A stretch of 64,000 nt of DNA from Pantoea nemavictus. Its GTDB lineage: Bacteria > Pseudomonadota > Gammaproteobacteria > Enterobacterales > Enterobacteriaceae. The notes below the pieces were generated by a model that worked only from the letters and a program-made list of their open reading frames with translations, was not told where the DNA came from and did not search any database. The stretch lies in contig NZ_JBBGZW010000001.1 in assembly GCF_037479095.1 (NCBI RefSeq), positions 1,116,001 to 1,180,000 of the forward strand, given 5' to 3'. This document shows, in pieces, positions 50,857-61,590 of this stretch. Made by a program: the position numbers and the translations under genes. The stretch's first letter is position 1. Every line of letters starts with the position of its first letter.

Positions 50857-52102
50857 GTAAACGGGTGTTCAGGGACATGGTGAACACTTTTTAACATTCT
50901 TACCCATGGTGATCGACTTATTCTTCAGGTCGATCACCCCCACCTTTGTGCTGTACCACCACACTTCGTAGTAACCGTCTTCCCGCGTCTCCTTCAGCCC
51001 AACCCGCTCTCCCCTGAACGCCTTGCCTGCCTTCAGGCTGACGCCTTTTACGCTCAGCTTCCCGCTGATATCCACCTTCCTGACCATCACGCCCTCGTCG
51101 TATTCCGGTGACGTTACGCGGGCGCTGTACTGCCGCGATGATGGCTGATAGCGCGACGCCGGCACCGCCATATCCAGCGCCTCATGCGGGCGTTCAAGGT
51201 TGTAGACTGCCCGCCAGTGGTCGAAGGCGCGCTGCAGCTCTCCGCTATCCGCGAACCACTTTCCCTGCAACACTTCCGCCTTCAGACTGCGGTGAAAGCG
51301 CTCCAGCTTGCCCTGCGTCTGCGGATGGTAAGGCCGGGAGTGGCCCACCCGGATACCCTGCCGCATCAGCCACAGCTCCACTGCCGTCCAGGTCCCGGTC
51401 GTGTCCCCCCACGGTGAGCCGTTATCCATCGTCATCCGGTCCGGCCGGCCGGAGCCCCCCAAGACGCTGACCAGCTGCTCCTGTACCGTCTCGCGCCGTT
51501 CTCCAGCGCATTGCACAAGGCACCGCGAGAACCGGGCATCGTCGTCCAGCAGGGTAAGCGGATGGCAGCGGCCGCCGCCAAAGGGAAAGTGGCCCTTAAA
51601 ATCCATCTGCCAGAGCTGGTTCGGGGCCGCGTGTTCAAAGCGCCCCGTGACCGGGATACCCGGAGCCAGTCCCGGCAGCAGGCCGTGGCGGGCCATCAGG
51701 TTATGGACGGTGCTGAAGGCGGGCATGCGGTGTCCGCGTTCTTCGAGCCAGCGCTTAATCTTGCGTGCTCCCCAGCGCTGATGAAGCTCATGCGCCATAC
51801 GCAGCAGGTCAGTGATGTCGTCGGGCGACCTGCCGGGGGAATGACGGGGCGTGCGTGAGCGGTCCTGAAGACCGGACGGCCCTTCCTCAGCCCAGCGGCG
51901 AAGCCACTTATAGGCGGTGGCGGGAGAAATGCCGTAGCGGCGGCACAGCTCGCGGATGTTCGCCCCGTCTTGCGAGGCGAGCAGAACAAACTCAGTACGT
52001 AATGACATGGTATCTCTCGCATCCCAGGGCATAAGCGACTCCATAAACGGGTTCTTATGCCTTAGTTGTAAGTGTCTACCATGTCCCCGAACAAGTGTTC
52101 AC
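50857..52102 (-). mobile_element. IS481-family insertion sequence
   Basis: About 1246 bp with one transposase gene. The ends are imperfect inverted repeats of about 34 bp: GTAAACGGGTGTTCAGGGAC at the left and GTGAACACTTGTTCGGGGAC at the right (reading inward), both continuing as ATGGT. No target-site duplication was recognised. A second GGGGACATGG copy abuts the left end outside the repeat (50848-50857). Confidence 0.75.
50869..52032 (-). CDS. IS481 family transposase
   Basis: An integrase-fold DDE transposase of about 387 residues. An N-terminal helix-turn-helix (IRELCRRYGISPATAYKWLR, about 24-43) is followed by an IS481-type second domain with DLLRMAHELHQRWGARKIKR. The DDE catalytic residues fit QLWQMDFKGHF, TMDNGSPWG and GKLERFHRSLKAE. 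A C-terminal DNA-binding-like domain ends within the left inverted repeat. The frame is intact, so the element could be active. An ATG four codons upstream (52044) is an alternative start. Confidence 0.88.
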   Translation of the reverse strand: MPWDARDTMSLRTEFVLLASQDGANIRELCRRYGISPATAYKWLRRWAEEGPSGLQDRSRTPRHSPGRSPDDITDLLRMAHELHQRWGARKIKRWLEERGHRMPAFSTVHNLMARHGLLPGLAPGIPVTGRFEHAAPNQLWQMDFKGHFPFGGGRCHPLTLLDDDARFSRCLVQCAGERRETVQEQLVSVLGGSGRPDRMTMDNGSPWGDTTGTWTAVELWLMRQGIRVGHSRPYHPQTQGKLERFHRSLKAEVLQGKWFADSGELQRAFDHWRAVYNLERPHEALDMAVPASRYQPSSRQYSARVTSPEYDEGVMVRKVDISGKLSVKGVSLKAGKAFRGERVGLKETREDGYYEVWWYSTKVGVIDLKNKSITMGKNVKKCSPCP

Positions 52103-52126
52103 GATCTCCCCGGACTGAACATCCCC

Positions 52127-52562
52127 CGCGAGCGGGGGAGGAAGATGCTGCCATATGTTAGTTCTGAAGCTACATGTGGCAGCGTCTCCTTCCCCCACTT
52201 GTGGGGGAAGGCCGGGATGGGGGGCAGCGAGCACAATTCAGCTACAGCGAGCACATTTTAACGACAGCGAGCAAACTGTTACCCATCAGCCCGGTTTGTA
52301 CCTGAATGGCGACCTGGGTTACTGCGAACCCGCCTGCCAGCCGCCGCGAGCGGGGGAGGAAGATGCTGCCATATGTTAGTTCTGAAGCTGCATGTGGCAG
52401 CGTCTCCTTCCCCCACTTGTGGGGGAAGGCCGGGATGGGGGGCAGCGAGCACAATTTAGCTACAGCGAGCACATTTTTAACGACAGCGAGCAAACTGTTA
52501 CCCGTCAGCCCGGTTTGTACCTGAATGGCGACCTAGGTTACGGCGAACCCGCCTGCCAGCCG
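52127..52562. repeat. 218-bp tandem duplication overlapping the OMF 3' end
   Basis: Copy 1 is about 52127-52344 and copy 2 about 52345-52562, with a few substitutions and one indel. Copy 2 includes the last codons of the OMF gene (GGWQAGSP then stop). Copy 1 carries a second version of these codons (GGWQAGSQ then stop) as an orphan. Each copy also holds an imperfect inverted repeat (AGCGGGGGAGGAAGATGCTG with its partner about 45 bp later) and three CAGCGAGCA words at about 20-bp spacing. No gene was seen in this stretch. Confidence 0.8.
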
Positions 52563-53941
52563 CCGCCCAGGGCGGCGATCAGCGCCACGCTGCTGACCCA
52601 CTGGGTGCTCTGCAATGACAGCAAACTCTGCTGCGCGCCCAGGCTGCTGTTCTCGGTGGTGGCGACGTCGAGATAGTCGATCATCCCGGCATCATACTGA
52701 TTGCGCGTTACCCGCGCCGATTCCTGCGCCGCGTCGGTGGCGCGCTGCTGCGAGGCGATCTCGCCCTGCAGGGTATTCAGCTGCACCAGATAATCTTCCA
52801 CTTCGCCCATGCCCGTCAGCACCGCCTGGCGATAGCTGGCGACGCTGGCATCATAGGCGGCGCGCGCCTGCTCCACCTTCGACGAGGTGGCCCCGAAGTC
52901 TAACAGCGTGCCGCTCAGCTCCGGCCCCAATGACCAGACACGATTAGGCAGCGAGAACAGGCTATTGATCGCCGATGAACTCACGCCGCCGCTGGCGCTC
53001 AGCGTCAGATCGGGATAGTAACCGGCAATCGCCACGCCCACCGCCGCATTGGCCGCCGCCACGTTACGTTCGGCGTAGGCGATATCGGGACGACGCTGCA
53101 GCAGCTGCGAGGGCAGGCTATTGGGGATGGCAGGTAACGCGGCATCCAGCTTCGCCACCGGCAGTGAAAAATCAGCCGGTGCGCGGCCCAGCAGCAGCGC
53201 AATCGCGTGCTCCATCTGCGCGCGCTGCCACTGATAATCCTGCGCCGAAGCGCGAGCGCTCTCCAGCTGCATCTGTGCCTGCGCTAAGGTGGCGCGCGAT
53301 TCGCTGCCAGCGGCATATTTGTTTTCAATCACCGTCAGATAGCGCTGATACGCATCAATGCTGCGCTGATAGAGCGCGATTTTCTCGTCGATGATGCGCA
53401 GCTGGAAATAGTCCTGCGCCAGTTCGGACTGCGCGCTCAGGGTGATATTCGCCAGTTCGGCTTTGCTGGCCTCGGCGCTGGCGTTGTTCTCCTCCAGCGT
53501 GCGGCGCAGTTTGCCCCACAGATCCAGCTCCCAGCTGGCGCTGAGATCGGCGGCGTGGCTGTTGCTGACGCTGCGTTGTCCACTGGTGCTGGCGCGGCTG
53601 CCGCTGCGCGTGCTGCTGGCGTCATAACCCACCGACGGCAACAGCGCGGCGCGTGATTGCGCAGTCAGCGCCTGCGCTTCACGGTACTGCGCGGCATAGC
53701 TGGCGACGTTCTGATTGGAGATACTGACCTGTTTCAGGAGGCTATCCAACGTGGCGTCGTGATACACCCGCCACCACTCGCCTTTACTGGCGGTATCCTG
53801 CGGCGTCGCCTGCTGCCAGCCTTTAGCCTCTTTAAAATGGGTCGCCATCGCCATGGTGGGGCGCTGATAATCGGGGCCAACGGCACAACCGGCCAGCAAT
53901 AGCGCCAGCAGGACGGGAGTTATTTTCACGGACATTTTCAT
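52538..53941 (-). CDS. efflux transporter outer-membrane lipoprotein (OMF, NodT/OprM type)
   Basis: A TolC-like outer-membrane channel of 467 residues. The signal peptide ends in the lipobox LLLAGC (Cys 19), followed by AVGPDYQRP, the usual start of OprM/NodT lipoproteins. Two OEP repeats are visible, with ELDLWGKLRRTLEENNASAEA in the first and TLLDFGATSSKVEQARAAYDA in the second. It starts directly after the upstream RND gene stop without a gap, as the last gene of a MFP-RND-RND-OMF operon. This matches OpmB in Pseudomonas muxABC-opmB; E. coli mdtABC lacks such a gene and uses TolC. Confidence 0.88.
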   Translation of the reverse strand: MKMSVKITPVLLALLLAGCAVGPDYQRPTMAMATHFKEAKGWQQATPQDTASKGEWWRVYHDATLDSLLKQVSISNQNVASYAAQYREAQALTAQSRAALLPSVGYDASSTRSGSRASTSGQRSVSNSHAADLSASWELDLWGKLRRTLEENNASAEASKAELANITLSAQSELAQDYFQLRIIDEKIALYQRSIDAYQRYLTVIENKYAAGSESRATLAQAQMQLESARASAQDYQWQRAQMEHAIALLLGRAPADFSLPVAKLDAALPAIPNSLPSQLLQRRPDIAYAERNVAAANAAVGVAIAGYYPDLTLSASGGVSSSAINSLFSLPNRVWSLGPELSGTLLDFGATSSKVEQARAAYDASVASYRQAVLTGMGEVEDYLVQLNTLQGEIASQQRATDAAQESARVTRNQYDAGMIDYLDVATTENSSLGAQQSLLSLQSTQWVSSVALIAALGGGWQAGSP

Positions 53942-56900
53942 CTATCGGGATTCCACATGACGCAACCGCAGCCACTGACGCTGCGTGGCACGGCTTAAAC
54001 GATCGAGCCAGAGATAAACCACCGGCGTAGTAAACAGCGTCAGCAGCTGGCTCAGCGCCAGACCACCGACAATCGCCATGCCGAGCGGGCTGCGCAAGTC
54101 AGCATCACCACCGCTGCCCAGCGCCAGCGGCAGCGCGCCGAAGAAGGCGGCCAGCGTGGTCATCATGATCGGACGGAAGCGCATCAGACAGGCTTGGGTA
54201 ATCGCCTGCTGCGGCGACATGCCCTGCGTGCGCTCGGCGTGAATGGCAAAGTCGATCATCATAATGGCGTTCTTTTTCACGATACCGATCAGCAGGATGA
54301 TGCCGATCAGCGCAATCACCGTCAGCTGCGTATTGGTGAGCAGCAGCAGCAACAGCGCCCCGACGCCCGCCGACGGCAGCGTTGAGAGAATAGTGATTGG
54401 ATGGATATAGCTCTCATACAGCACGCCGAGCACGATATACACCGCCGCCAGCGCCGCGATGATTAGCCACGGCATGGTGGCGGTGAGCTGGGCAAACGCC
54501 GCCGCCGTGCCGGCAAAACCGGCCTGAATGGTGGACGGCAAACCGAGCTGCGCCATCGCCTGCTTGATCAGCGCCTGCGCCTGCTCCAGCGATACGCCAT
54601 CGTTAAGGTTGAAGGCCACGGTGCTGGTGGCCGATTGGCCCTGATGCGCCACCGACAGCGGCGCGTTGCCGCCTTTAAAGCTGGCGAACGCTGCCAGCGG
54701 CACGCGATCGCCGCTGTCGTTAATCACATACAGCTGCTGGAGAATCGCCGGATCGCGCGTGTAACTATCCTGCAGCGACATCACCACGTGATACTGATTG
54801 AGGGTGTGATACAGCGTGGCGACCTGGCGCTGGCTGAAGGCGTTATTCAGCATGGTATCAAGCATCTGCACGTTAACGCCGAGCCGGGTGGCGCGATCGC
54901 GATCGATGTTGATCACCACTTCCTGGCCGCCGGTTTGCGCATCGGAGTCGACGCTGTTGAGCTGCGGGATGGCTGCCAGCGCCGCCTGCACTTTCGGCGT
55001 CCAGGTGCGCAGCAGATCGAGATCGTCGGCCTGCAGGCTGTATTGATAGGTGGCGTTGGCGCTGCGCCCGCCGATATGCAGATCCTGCGCCGCCATCAGG
55101 AACATCTGCGCCCCAGCGATATGGCTGGTCTTCAGACTCAGGCGGTTGGCCACTTCGGTGGCGGTGGCATCGCGCTGATCAAAATCCTTCAGCCGCACAA
55201 AGAAGTTGGCGCTGTTGCGCGAACCAAACATGCCGCTGCCCATCGACGACATCACGCTTTCTACCGCCGGATCGGACTGGATAATTTTGGTGAACTGCAG
55301 CATTTTCGGCTTCATCGCCTGAAAAGAGATGTTCTGATCGGCCCGCAGCGCGCCCATCAGCAGGCCAGTATCCTGATTGGGGAAGAAGCCTTTTTGTACC
55401 ACCGAGAACAGGAACAGATTGAGCAGCACGGTCAGCACCAGGCTGAACATGGTCAGCTTTTGGTGCGCCATCACCCAGGTTAATCCGCGCGAGTAGGCCG
55501 CCAGCAATCCATTGAGCCGGTTTTCGATAAACTGATACAGCGGATGCGGCCGCTGAGTGACTTTCGCTTTTGGCTTGAGTAAGCGCGCACACAGCATCGG
55601 CGTCAGGCTCAGCGACACAAACATCGAGATCAGCAGCGACACCGTCAGCGTCACGGCAAACTCGCGGAACAGGCGGCCGACGATACTACCCATCAGCAGA
55701 ATCGGGATGAACACCGCAATCAACGACATGGTCATCGACAGCACGGTAAAACTCACTTCCTGCGCGCCACGCAGCGCCGCACGCAGCGGACTAAGTCCCT
55801 CTTCGATATGGCGCGTAATGTTCTCCAGCACCACAATCGCATCGTCGACGACAAAACCGGTGGCGATAATCAGCGCCATCAGCGACAGGTTATCGAGGCT
55901 GTAGCCGAGCAGATACATCACCGCGCAGGTGCCAATCAGCGACACCGGCAGCGCCAAAGCCGGAATCACCACCGCCTGCACGTTGCGCAGGAAGACAAAC
56001 ACCACGGCGATCACCAGCAGCATCGCCACCAGCAGCGTCTCCTCGGTGTCGTACAGCGAGGCGCGCACCGTCGGTGAACGGTCAACCACCACTTTCAGCT
56101 GGGTATCGGCGGGCAGATCTTTCTCCAGCGCTGGCAGCTGCGCTTTGATGGCATCAATAGTGTCGAGCATGTTGGCACCGGCCTGGCGTTTGATGCCCAC
56201 CATCACCGATGGCATCGAATCCAGGAAACCGGCCTGATACTGATCTTCCACCGAATCGTAAACCGTGGCGACATCGTGCAGGCGCACCGCTTTGCCGTCC
56301 TGATAGCTAACGATCAGATCCTGATACTGCGCGGCTTTATCCAGCTGGCCGTTGCTGTCCACCACCCAGGATTGGCTGCTGCCCTGCAAAATGCCCTTCG
56401 GCTTGTTGGTGGTGCCGTTGGCGATGGCGCTGCGCACCGTGTCGAGCGAAATGCCGTACTGCGTCAGCTTCAGCGGCTGCAGGTCGATGCGCACCGCCGG
56501 CAAGGCGCTGCCCATCAGCGACACTTCGCCCACGCCTTTTACCTGGCCCATCGCCTGCTCAATTTTGCTTTCGGCCAGATCGTAAAGTTCGCCCGGGGTG
56601 CGCGTGGCGGAAGTCAGCGCCAGCATCACAATCGGCGCATCCGACGGGTTGGCTTTGCGGTAAGTCGGCAGCGACTCCATGGCGCTCGGCAGCAGGCTCC
56701 GCGCGGCGTTGATCGCCGCCTGCACGTCACGCGCCGCGCCGTTGATGTCGCGATCGAGATCAAACTGCAAAATCACGCTGGTCGATCCCTGCGAACTGGT
56801 CGAGGTCATTTCGCTAACGCCAGCAATTTGCCCAAGCGAACGCTCCAGCGGCGTCGCCACGGTCGCCGCCATGGTTTCCGGGCTGGCACCGGCTAAGCTG

Positions 56901-57046
56901 GCGCTCACCATAATGGTGGGGAAATCCACCTGCGGCAGCGGCGCCACCGGCAGCAGCCGATAACCCAGCGCCCCGAGCAGCAGGATCGCCAGCGTCAGCA
57001 GCAGCGTGGCAACCGGACGGAAGATAAACAGCCGGGTTAAGTTCAT
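53942..57046 (-). CDS. RND efflux pump, MdtC/MuxC-type permease
   Basis: An inner-membrane RND (HAE1) drug-proton antiporter, 1034 residues (E. coli MdtC 1025). N-terminus [18 protein letters not shown]; twelve transmembrane segments with two large periplasmic loops. The proton-relay Asp pair is in [17 protein letters not shown] and the TM10 Lys in [17 protein letters not shown]. It overlaps the second RND gene by 4 bp. In MdtBC-type systems two different RND subunits form one heterotrimer. Its closest named relative cannot be fixed by eye; mdtC-like. Confidence 0.88.
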   Translation of the reverse strand: MNLTRLFIFRPVATLLLTLAILLLGALGYRLLPVAPLPQVDFPTIMVSASLAGASPETMAATVATPLERSLGQIAGVSEMTSTSSQGSTSVILQFDLDRDINGAARDVQAAINAARSLLPSAMESLPTYRKANPSDAPIVMLALTSATRTPGELYDLAESKIEQAMGQVKGVGEVSLMGSALPAVRIDLQPLKLTQYGISLDTVRSAIANGTTNKPKGILQGSSQSWVVDSNGQLDKAAQYQDLIVSYQDGKAVRLHDVATVYDSVEDQYQAGFLDSMPSVMVGIKRQAGANMLDTIDAIKAQLPALEKDLPADTQLKVVVDRSPTVRASLYDTEETLLVAMLLVIAVVFVFLRNVQAVVIPALALPVSLIGTCAVMYLLGYSLDNLSLMALIIATGFVVDDAIVVLENITRHIEEGLSPLRAALRGAQEVSFTVLSMTMSLIAVFIPILLMGSIVGRLFREFAVTLTVSLLISMFVSLSLTPMLCARLLKPKAKVTQRPHPLYQFIENRLNGLLAAYSRGLTWVMAHQKLTMFSLVLTVLLNLFLFSVVQKGFFPNQDTGLLMGALRADQNISFQAMKPKMLQFTKIIQSDPAVESVMSSMGSGMFGSRNSANFFVRLKDFDQRDATATEVANRLSLKTSHIAGAQMFLMAAQDLHIGGRSANATYQYSLQADDLDLLRTWTPKVQAALAAIPQLNSVDSDAQTGGQEVVINIDRDRATRLGVNVQMLDTMLNNAFSQRQVATLYHTLNQYHVVMSLQDSYTRDPAILQQLYVINDSGDRVPLAAFASFKGGNAPLSVAHQGQSATSTVAFNLNDGVSLEQAQALIKQAMAQLGLPSTIQAGFAGTAAAFAQLTATMPWLIIAALAAVYIVLGVLYESYIHPITILSTLPSAGVGALLLLLLTNTQLTVIALIGIILLIGIVKKNAIMMIDFAIHAERTQGMSPQQAITQACLMRFRPIMMTTLAAFFGALPLALGSGGDADLRSPLGMAIVGGLALSQLLTLFTTPVVYLWLDRLSRATQRQWLRLRHVESR

Positions 57047-60000
57047 CGATCGCCCCGCGCCTGTTGCTGCTTGCGCTGCATATAGCGCTTGCCGCGCTGC
57101 GCGATGCCATCAAACCACAGGTAGATCACCGGCGTGGAGAACAGCGTCAGCACCTGGCTGACAATCAGGCCGCCGACAATTACCAACCCGAGCGGCTGGC
57201 GCAGTTCGGCACCGGAACCGGACGCCAGCATCAGCGGCAGCGCGCCGAGCAGCGCCGCCATGGTGGTCATCAGAATCGGGCGGAAGCGCAGCAAACAGGC
57301 CTGATGAATCGCCTCGCGCGCGCTCATGTGCTGCTTGTTCTCCGCCTCGAGCGCGAAGTCGATCATCATAATCGCGTTCTTTTTGACAATGCCGATCAGC
57401 AGGATCACGCCAATCAGCGCGATTAGGCTGAACTCGCTGCCCGCTAGCAAGAGCGTCAGCAAGGCGCCAACCGCCGCCGACGGCAGCGTTGAGAGGATGG
57501 TCACCGGGTGGATAAAGCTCTCATACAGAATGCCGAGCACCACGTACATGGTGATCAGCGCCGCCAGAATCAGCCACAGCGTGTTGCCGGTAGCGCTCTG
57601 GAACGCCGAGGTTTCGCCCTGATAACGCAGGGTAATGCTCGACGGCAGATTGAGCTGCTGCGTCACCTCGGCAATCGCCTTCTGCCCATCCTCCAGCGAA
57701 TAACCGCTGTTGAGGTTGAACGACACCATCACCGCCGGGAACTGATTCAGCCGCATGTGCATCAGCGAGCCGGTGCGCTGATGAATGGTGGCGATCGAGG
57801 TCAGTTTCACCATGCCGGTCGTTGTGCTGGTCTCATCCGACGACGACGTGCTGCTGTCGTCGCTGGATGAGCTGGTGCTGCTGGTCACTGGCAAATAGAC
57901 ATCATCAAATGACGCTGGAGATTGCTGGTACTGCGGCGCCACTTCCAGCACCACGCGATACTGATTGGCCTGGGTAAAGATGGTGGAGACCAGCCGCTGG
58001 CCGAAACTGTTATACAGCGCGGTGTCGACATCGGCGGCGGTAATGCCGTAGCGCGCCGCCTTATCACGGTTCAACTCCACGTAGGCCACGCGGCCCTGAT
58101 CCTGCAGATTGCTTACCACGCCGTTAAACTCCGGTCGCTGCTGCAACGCGGCGACCATCTTCGGCGTCCAGCTCACCAGGTTTTCGCTGTCGGCATCATC
58201 GAGTGTGAACTGATACTGGCTCGGCGAGACCTGATCGTTAACGGTTAAATCCTGCGCCGGTTGCAGATAGAGCTGAATACCCGCCACCTGCGCCGCCGCT
58301 TGCTGCAGCTGGGTGATCACCACGTCGGCTTTATCATCGCGATCGTCAAACGACTTGAGGTTGATCTGGATGCGCCCGCTGTTCAGGCTGGTGTTGCTGC
58401 CGTCGATGCCGATGGTCGATGACAAACTCTCCACCGACGGGTTTTGCAGAATCACTTTCGCCAATGCCTGCTGGCGCTTCGACATCTCGCTAAACGACAC
58501 ATCCTGCGACGCCACGGTAACGCCCTGAATCAGGCCGGTATCCTGAGTCGGGAAGAAGCCTTTCGGGATGGCGATATACAGCAGCGCGGTGAGCGCAAAG
58601 GTCGCCAGCGCCACCAGCAGCGTCAGCTTTTGATGATTCAGCACCACCGTCAGCAGGCGATCGTAACCGCGCACCAGCTTGTCGAACAGTTCGCCGCCTT
58701 TGCGCGAAAAGCGCGACTGTTTCTCCGGCGGAATGTGCTGCAAAAGATAAGCGCACAGCATCGGCGTGAGCGTCAGTGACACCACCATCGACACCAGAAT
58801 CGACACCGCCAGCGTGATGGCGAATTCGCGGAATAGCCGTCCGACCACATCGCCCATAAACAGCAGCGGGATCAGCACCGCAATCAGTGAGAAGGTCAGC
58901 GAGATAATGGTAAAGCCAATCTGCTGCGAGCCTTTCAGCGCCGCCTGCATCGGCGTTTCGCCCTCCTCCAGCCGCCGCGAAATGTTCTCCACCACCACAA
59001 TCGCATCGTCGATAACGAAGCCGGTGGCGATGGTCAGCGCCATCAGCGACAGGTTATTCAGGCTGAAGTCGGCCAGATACATCACGCCGAAGGTGCCAAT
59101 CAGCGACAGCGGCACCGCCACGCTCGGAATCAGCGTCGCCGCCACGTTGCGCAGGAACAGGAACGTCACCATCACCACCAGCGCCACCGACAGCATCAGC
59201 TCAAATTGCACGTCGCTGATCGAGGCGCGAATGGTTTGCGTGCGATCGGACAGAACGCTCATCTTCACGCCGTCCGGCAGCGCCGCCTGCAGCTTCGGCA
59301 GCTGCGCTTTGATGCTGTCCACCACCTGAATCACGTTGGCACCGGGCTGGCGCTGCACGCTGACCACAATCGCCGGGCTGTTATTCGCCCACGCCGACTG
59401 AAAGCTGTTCTCCGGTCCTTGTTCGATATGCGCGATATCTTTCAGCCGCAGCGCCGCGCCGTTTTGATAGGTGATGATCAGATTGCCGTACTCATCGGCG
59501 GTGCGCAGCTGGTCGTTGGCGTCGATGGTCACCGAGTGATATTTGCCGTCGAAGCCGCCTTTCGAGCCGTTAACGTTGCTGTTGCTGATGAGCGTATTGA
59601 CGTCTTCCAGCGACAGCTTATGCGCCGCCAGCGCTTTCGGATCCATCTGCACGCGAATCGCTGGCTGATGGCCGCCCGCCAGCGTCACCATGCCGACGCC
59701 GTTAATCTGCGACAGCTTGAGCGCCACGCGCGTATTAACCAGATCCTGCACCTGGGTCAGCGGCAGCGTGTCGGAGCTTACCGCCAGGGTGATCACCGCG
59801 GTATCGGCCGGGTTGACCTTTTTATAGGTCGGCGGATTCGGTAGATCGCTCGGCAGCAGATTATTGGCCGCGTTGATCGCCGCCTGCACTTCCTGCTCGG
59901 CGACATCCAGCGACAGATCGAGGCTGAACTTCAGCGTGATGATTGACGATCCGCTCGAGCTGGTCGAGGTCATCTGACTCAATCCGGCCATCTGCCCCAG

Positions 60001-60210
60001 CTGGCGCTCCAGCGGCGAGGTGACCGATGACGCCATCACATCCGGGCTGGCGCCGGGATAGAGCGTGGTGACCTGAATAGTCGGGTAATCCACCTGCGGC
60101 AGCGCCGAAGTCGAGAGAAAGCGATAGGAGAAAATCCCGGCGATCAGCACGCCGACCATCAGCAGAATGGTGGCGACCGGACGCTGGATAAACAGGCGCG
60201 ACGGATTCAT
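57043..60210 (-). CDS. RND efflux pump, MdtB/MuxB-type permease
   Basis: The partner RND subunit, 1055 residues (E. coli MdtB 1040). N-terminus [20 protein letters not shown]. The Asp pair is in [17 protein letters not shown] and the Lys in [17 protein letters not shown]. Unusual: a run rich in Ser, Thr and Asp (about residues 772-795, 57825-57896) interrupts the C-terminal periplasmic region just after DDVYLPVTS, accounting for the extra length. It overlaps the MFP gene by 4 bp and the other RND gene by 4 bp. Confidence 0.88.
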   Translation of the reverse strand: MNPSRLFIQRPVATILLMVGVLIAGIFSYRFLSTSALPQVDYPTIQVTTLYPGASPDVMASSVTSPLERQLGQMAGLSQMTSTSSSGSSIITLKFSLDLSLDVAEQEVQAAINAANNLLPSDLPNPPTYKKVNPADTAVITLAVSSDTLPLTQVQDLVNTRVALKLSQINGVGMVTLAGGHQPAIRVQMDPKALAAHKLSLEDVNTLISNSNVNGSKGGFDGKYHSVTIDANDQLRTADEYGNLIITYQNGAALRLKDIAHIEQGPENSFQSAWANNSPAIVVSVQRQPGANVIQVVDSIKAQLPKLQAALPDGVKMSVLSDRTQTIRASISDVQFELMLSVALVVMVTFLFLRNVAATLIPSVAVPLSLIGTFGVMYLADFSLNNLSLMALTIATGFVIDDAIVVVENISRRLEEGETPMQAALKGSQQIGFTIISLTFSLIAVLIPLLFMGDVVGRLFREFAITLAVSILVSMVVSLTLTPMLCAYLLQHIPPEKQSRFSRKGGELFDKLVRGYDRLLTVVLNHQKLTLLVALATFALTALLYIAIPKGFFPTQDTGLIQGVTVASQDVSFSEMSKRQQALAKVILQNPSVESLSSTIGIDGSNTSLNSGRIQINLKSFDDRDDKADVVITQLQQAAAQVAGIQLYLQPAQDLTVNDQVSPSQYQFTLDDADSENLVSWTPKMVAALQQRPEFNGVVSNLQDQGRVAYVELNRDKAARYGITAADVDTALYNSFGQRLVSTIFTQANQYRVVLEVAPQYQQSPASFDDVYLPVTSSTSSSSDDSSTSSSDETSTTTGMVKLTSIATIHQRTGSLMHMRLNQFPAVMVSFNLNSGYSLEDGQKAIAEVTQQLNLPSSITLRYQGETSAFQSATGNTLWLILAALITMYVVLGILYESFIHPVTILSTLPSAAVGALLTLLLAGSEFSLIALIGVILLIGIVKKNAIMMIDFALEAENKQHMSAREAIHQACLLRFRPILMTTMAALLGALPLMLASGSGAELRQPLGLVIVGGLIVSQVLTLFSTPVIYLWFDGIAQRGKRYMQRKQQQARGDR

Positions 60211-61448
60211 TGGCTTGCCGCGCTCGCGCCGGTTTTGCTCTCATCGGCCAGCTGCACTTTGCTGCCGTTGGTCAGACGATCAATGCCCTCGGTCACCAGA
60301 CGATCGCCCGGTTCTACGCCTTTAAGGATCGCCTGCTGATCGTCACCGAACGTTGGCCCGCTGGTGACGGCTTTACGCGTCACGGTGTTGTCTTTATTAA
60401 TCACAAACACAAAGCTGCCGTCGCTGCTCAACTGCAGCGCCTGCGCCGGAATCACCGTGGCATTTTTCAGGATGCTGGTTTGCAAACGCAGGTTCACGAA
60501 CTGGTTGGCGAACAGCGCTTCATCTTCGTTCGGGAAGGTGGCTTTCAGCGCGATGGTGCCGGTTGCTGTATCAATCTGGTTGCTGATGAACTGCACCTCG
60601 CCCTGCGCCAGCGGGGTGCTGTTGTCCTGATCGAAGGCGGTGGCCGGTAAGCTTTGTCCACCGTGCAGCGCTTTGGTCAGCTGCGGAATGTTGCTTTGCG
60701 GCACGCTGAAGGTGACGGCGGCGGGCTGCATCTGCGTCACTACCACAATGCCGGTGGTATCGCTGGTTTGCACCATGTTGCCGGGATCGACCAGGCGCAA
60801 ACCGACGCGTCCGCTAATCGGCGAGGTGATGCGCGCGTATTCGATATCCAGCTTGGCGCTGGCGATCTGCGCTTCATCGGCGGCCACCGCACCTTTATAT
60901 TGCCCCACGGTGGCGGTTTGTGTGTCGAGATCCTGACGCGACAGCGAATCCTGCGCCGCCAGTTTCTGATAACGCACCAGCGTTAACTGCGCGCTTTTCA
61001 GCAACGCCTGGTTCTGATTGAGATCGCCCTGATATTGCGCCAGCGTCGCCTGATAGCTGCGCGGATCGATCTGCGCCAGCAGCTGACCGGCGCTGACTTT
61101 CTGCCCTTCGGTGAAGAACACTTTTTCCAGCTGACCGGCCACGCGGCTGGTGACCGTGACGCTGGCGTTGGGGATCACCGTGCCGAGCGCATTCAGATAC
61201 TGCGGCACATCTGCCGTACTGGCCACGCCGCTGTGCACCAGCGTAGCGCCGCCCATCATCGCCATGCCCGGCGGGCCGCCCGCGCCCGCGCGATGTCCCC
61301 CGCGCGCGCCCTTCTCTGCGCCGGGCGGCATGCCGCCGTGCCCGCCAACCACGCGCCAGATCACGCCCGCTACCAGTAACAGCACAAGCAAAAGAAGCAG
61401 CCATTTCAGCCAGCGGAAAGAGGAGGAGCGGGAAGCGTTGTTAGTCAT
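60207..61448 (-). CDS. efflux membrane-fusion protein, MdtA/MuxA type
   Basis: A periplasmic adaptor of 413 residues (E. coli MdtA 415). One N-terminal membrane anchor ([19 protein letters not shown], about 13-31) is followed by a Gly/Pro/Met-rich linker (about 35-65). The lipoyl and hairpin domains follow: [20 protein letters not shown], an alpha-hairpin, then [20 protein letters not shown] and [13 protein letters not shown], typical for MdtA. It is the first gene of the operon; 142 bp separate it from the upstream OMF gene. Confidence 0.88.
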   Translation of the reverse strand: MTNNASRSSSFRWLKWLLLLLVLLLVAGVIWRVVGGHGGMPPGAEKGARGGHRAGAGGPPGMAMMGGATLVHSGVASTADVPQYLNALGTVIPNASVTVTSRVAGQLEKVFFTEGQKVSAGQLLAQIDPRSYQATLAQYQGDLNQNQALLKSAQLTLVRYQKLAAQDSLSRQDLDTQTATVGQYKGAVAADEAQIASAKLDIEYARITSPISGRVGLRLVDPGNMVQTSDTTGIVVVTQMQPAAVTFSVPQSNIPQLTKALHGGQSLPATAFDQDNSTPLAQGEVQFISNQIDTATGTIALKATFPNEDEALFANQFVNLRLQTSILKNATVIPAQALQLSSDGSFVFVINKDNTVTRKAVTSGPTFGDDQQAILKGVEPGDRLVTEGIDRLTNGSKVQLADESKTGASAASQ

Positions 61449-61590
61449 CAGAGTCTTCAGGTTAACAAGGAAACGGAAAATCCCCTGTAAAACAGGGGAT
61501 TATTTCAATGGGAAATCATCACTGCGCGCATTATCGGCTGAATGCCCGCGCGAATTCCATACGCGAACCGTAAGGGTTTCGTTAAGAGAT

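Noticed and set aside
50663..50887. 74-codon minus-strand ORF between aas and the IS
   Set aside because: It translates the 26-bp repeats and the IS end; no family resemblance.
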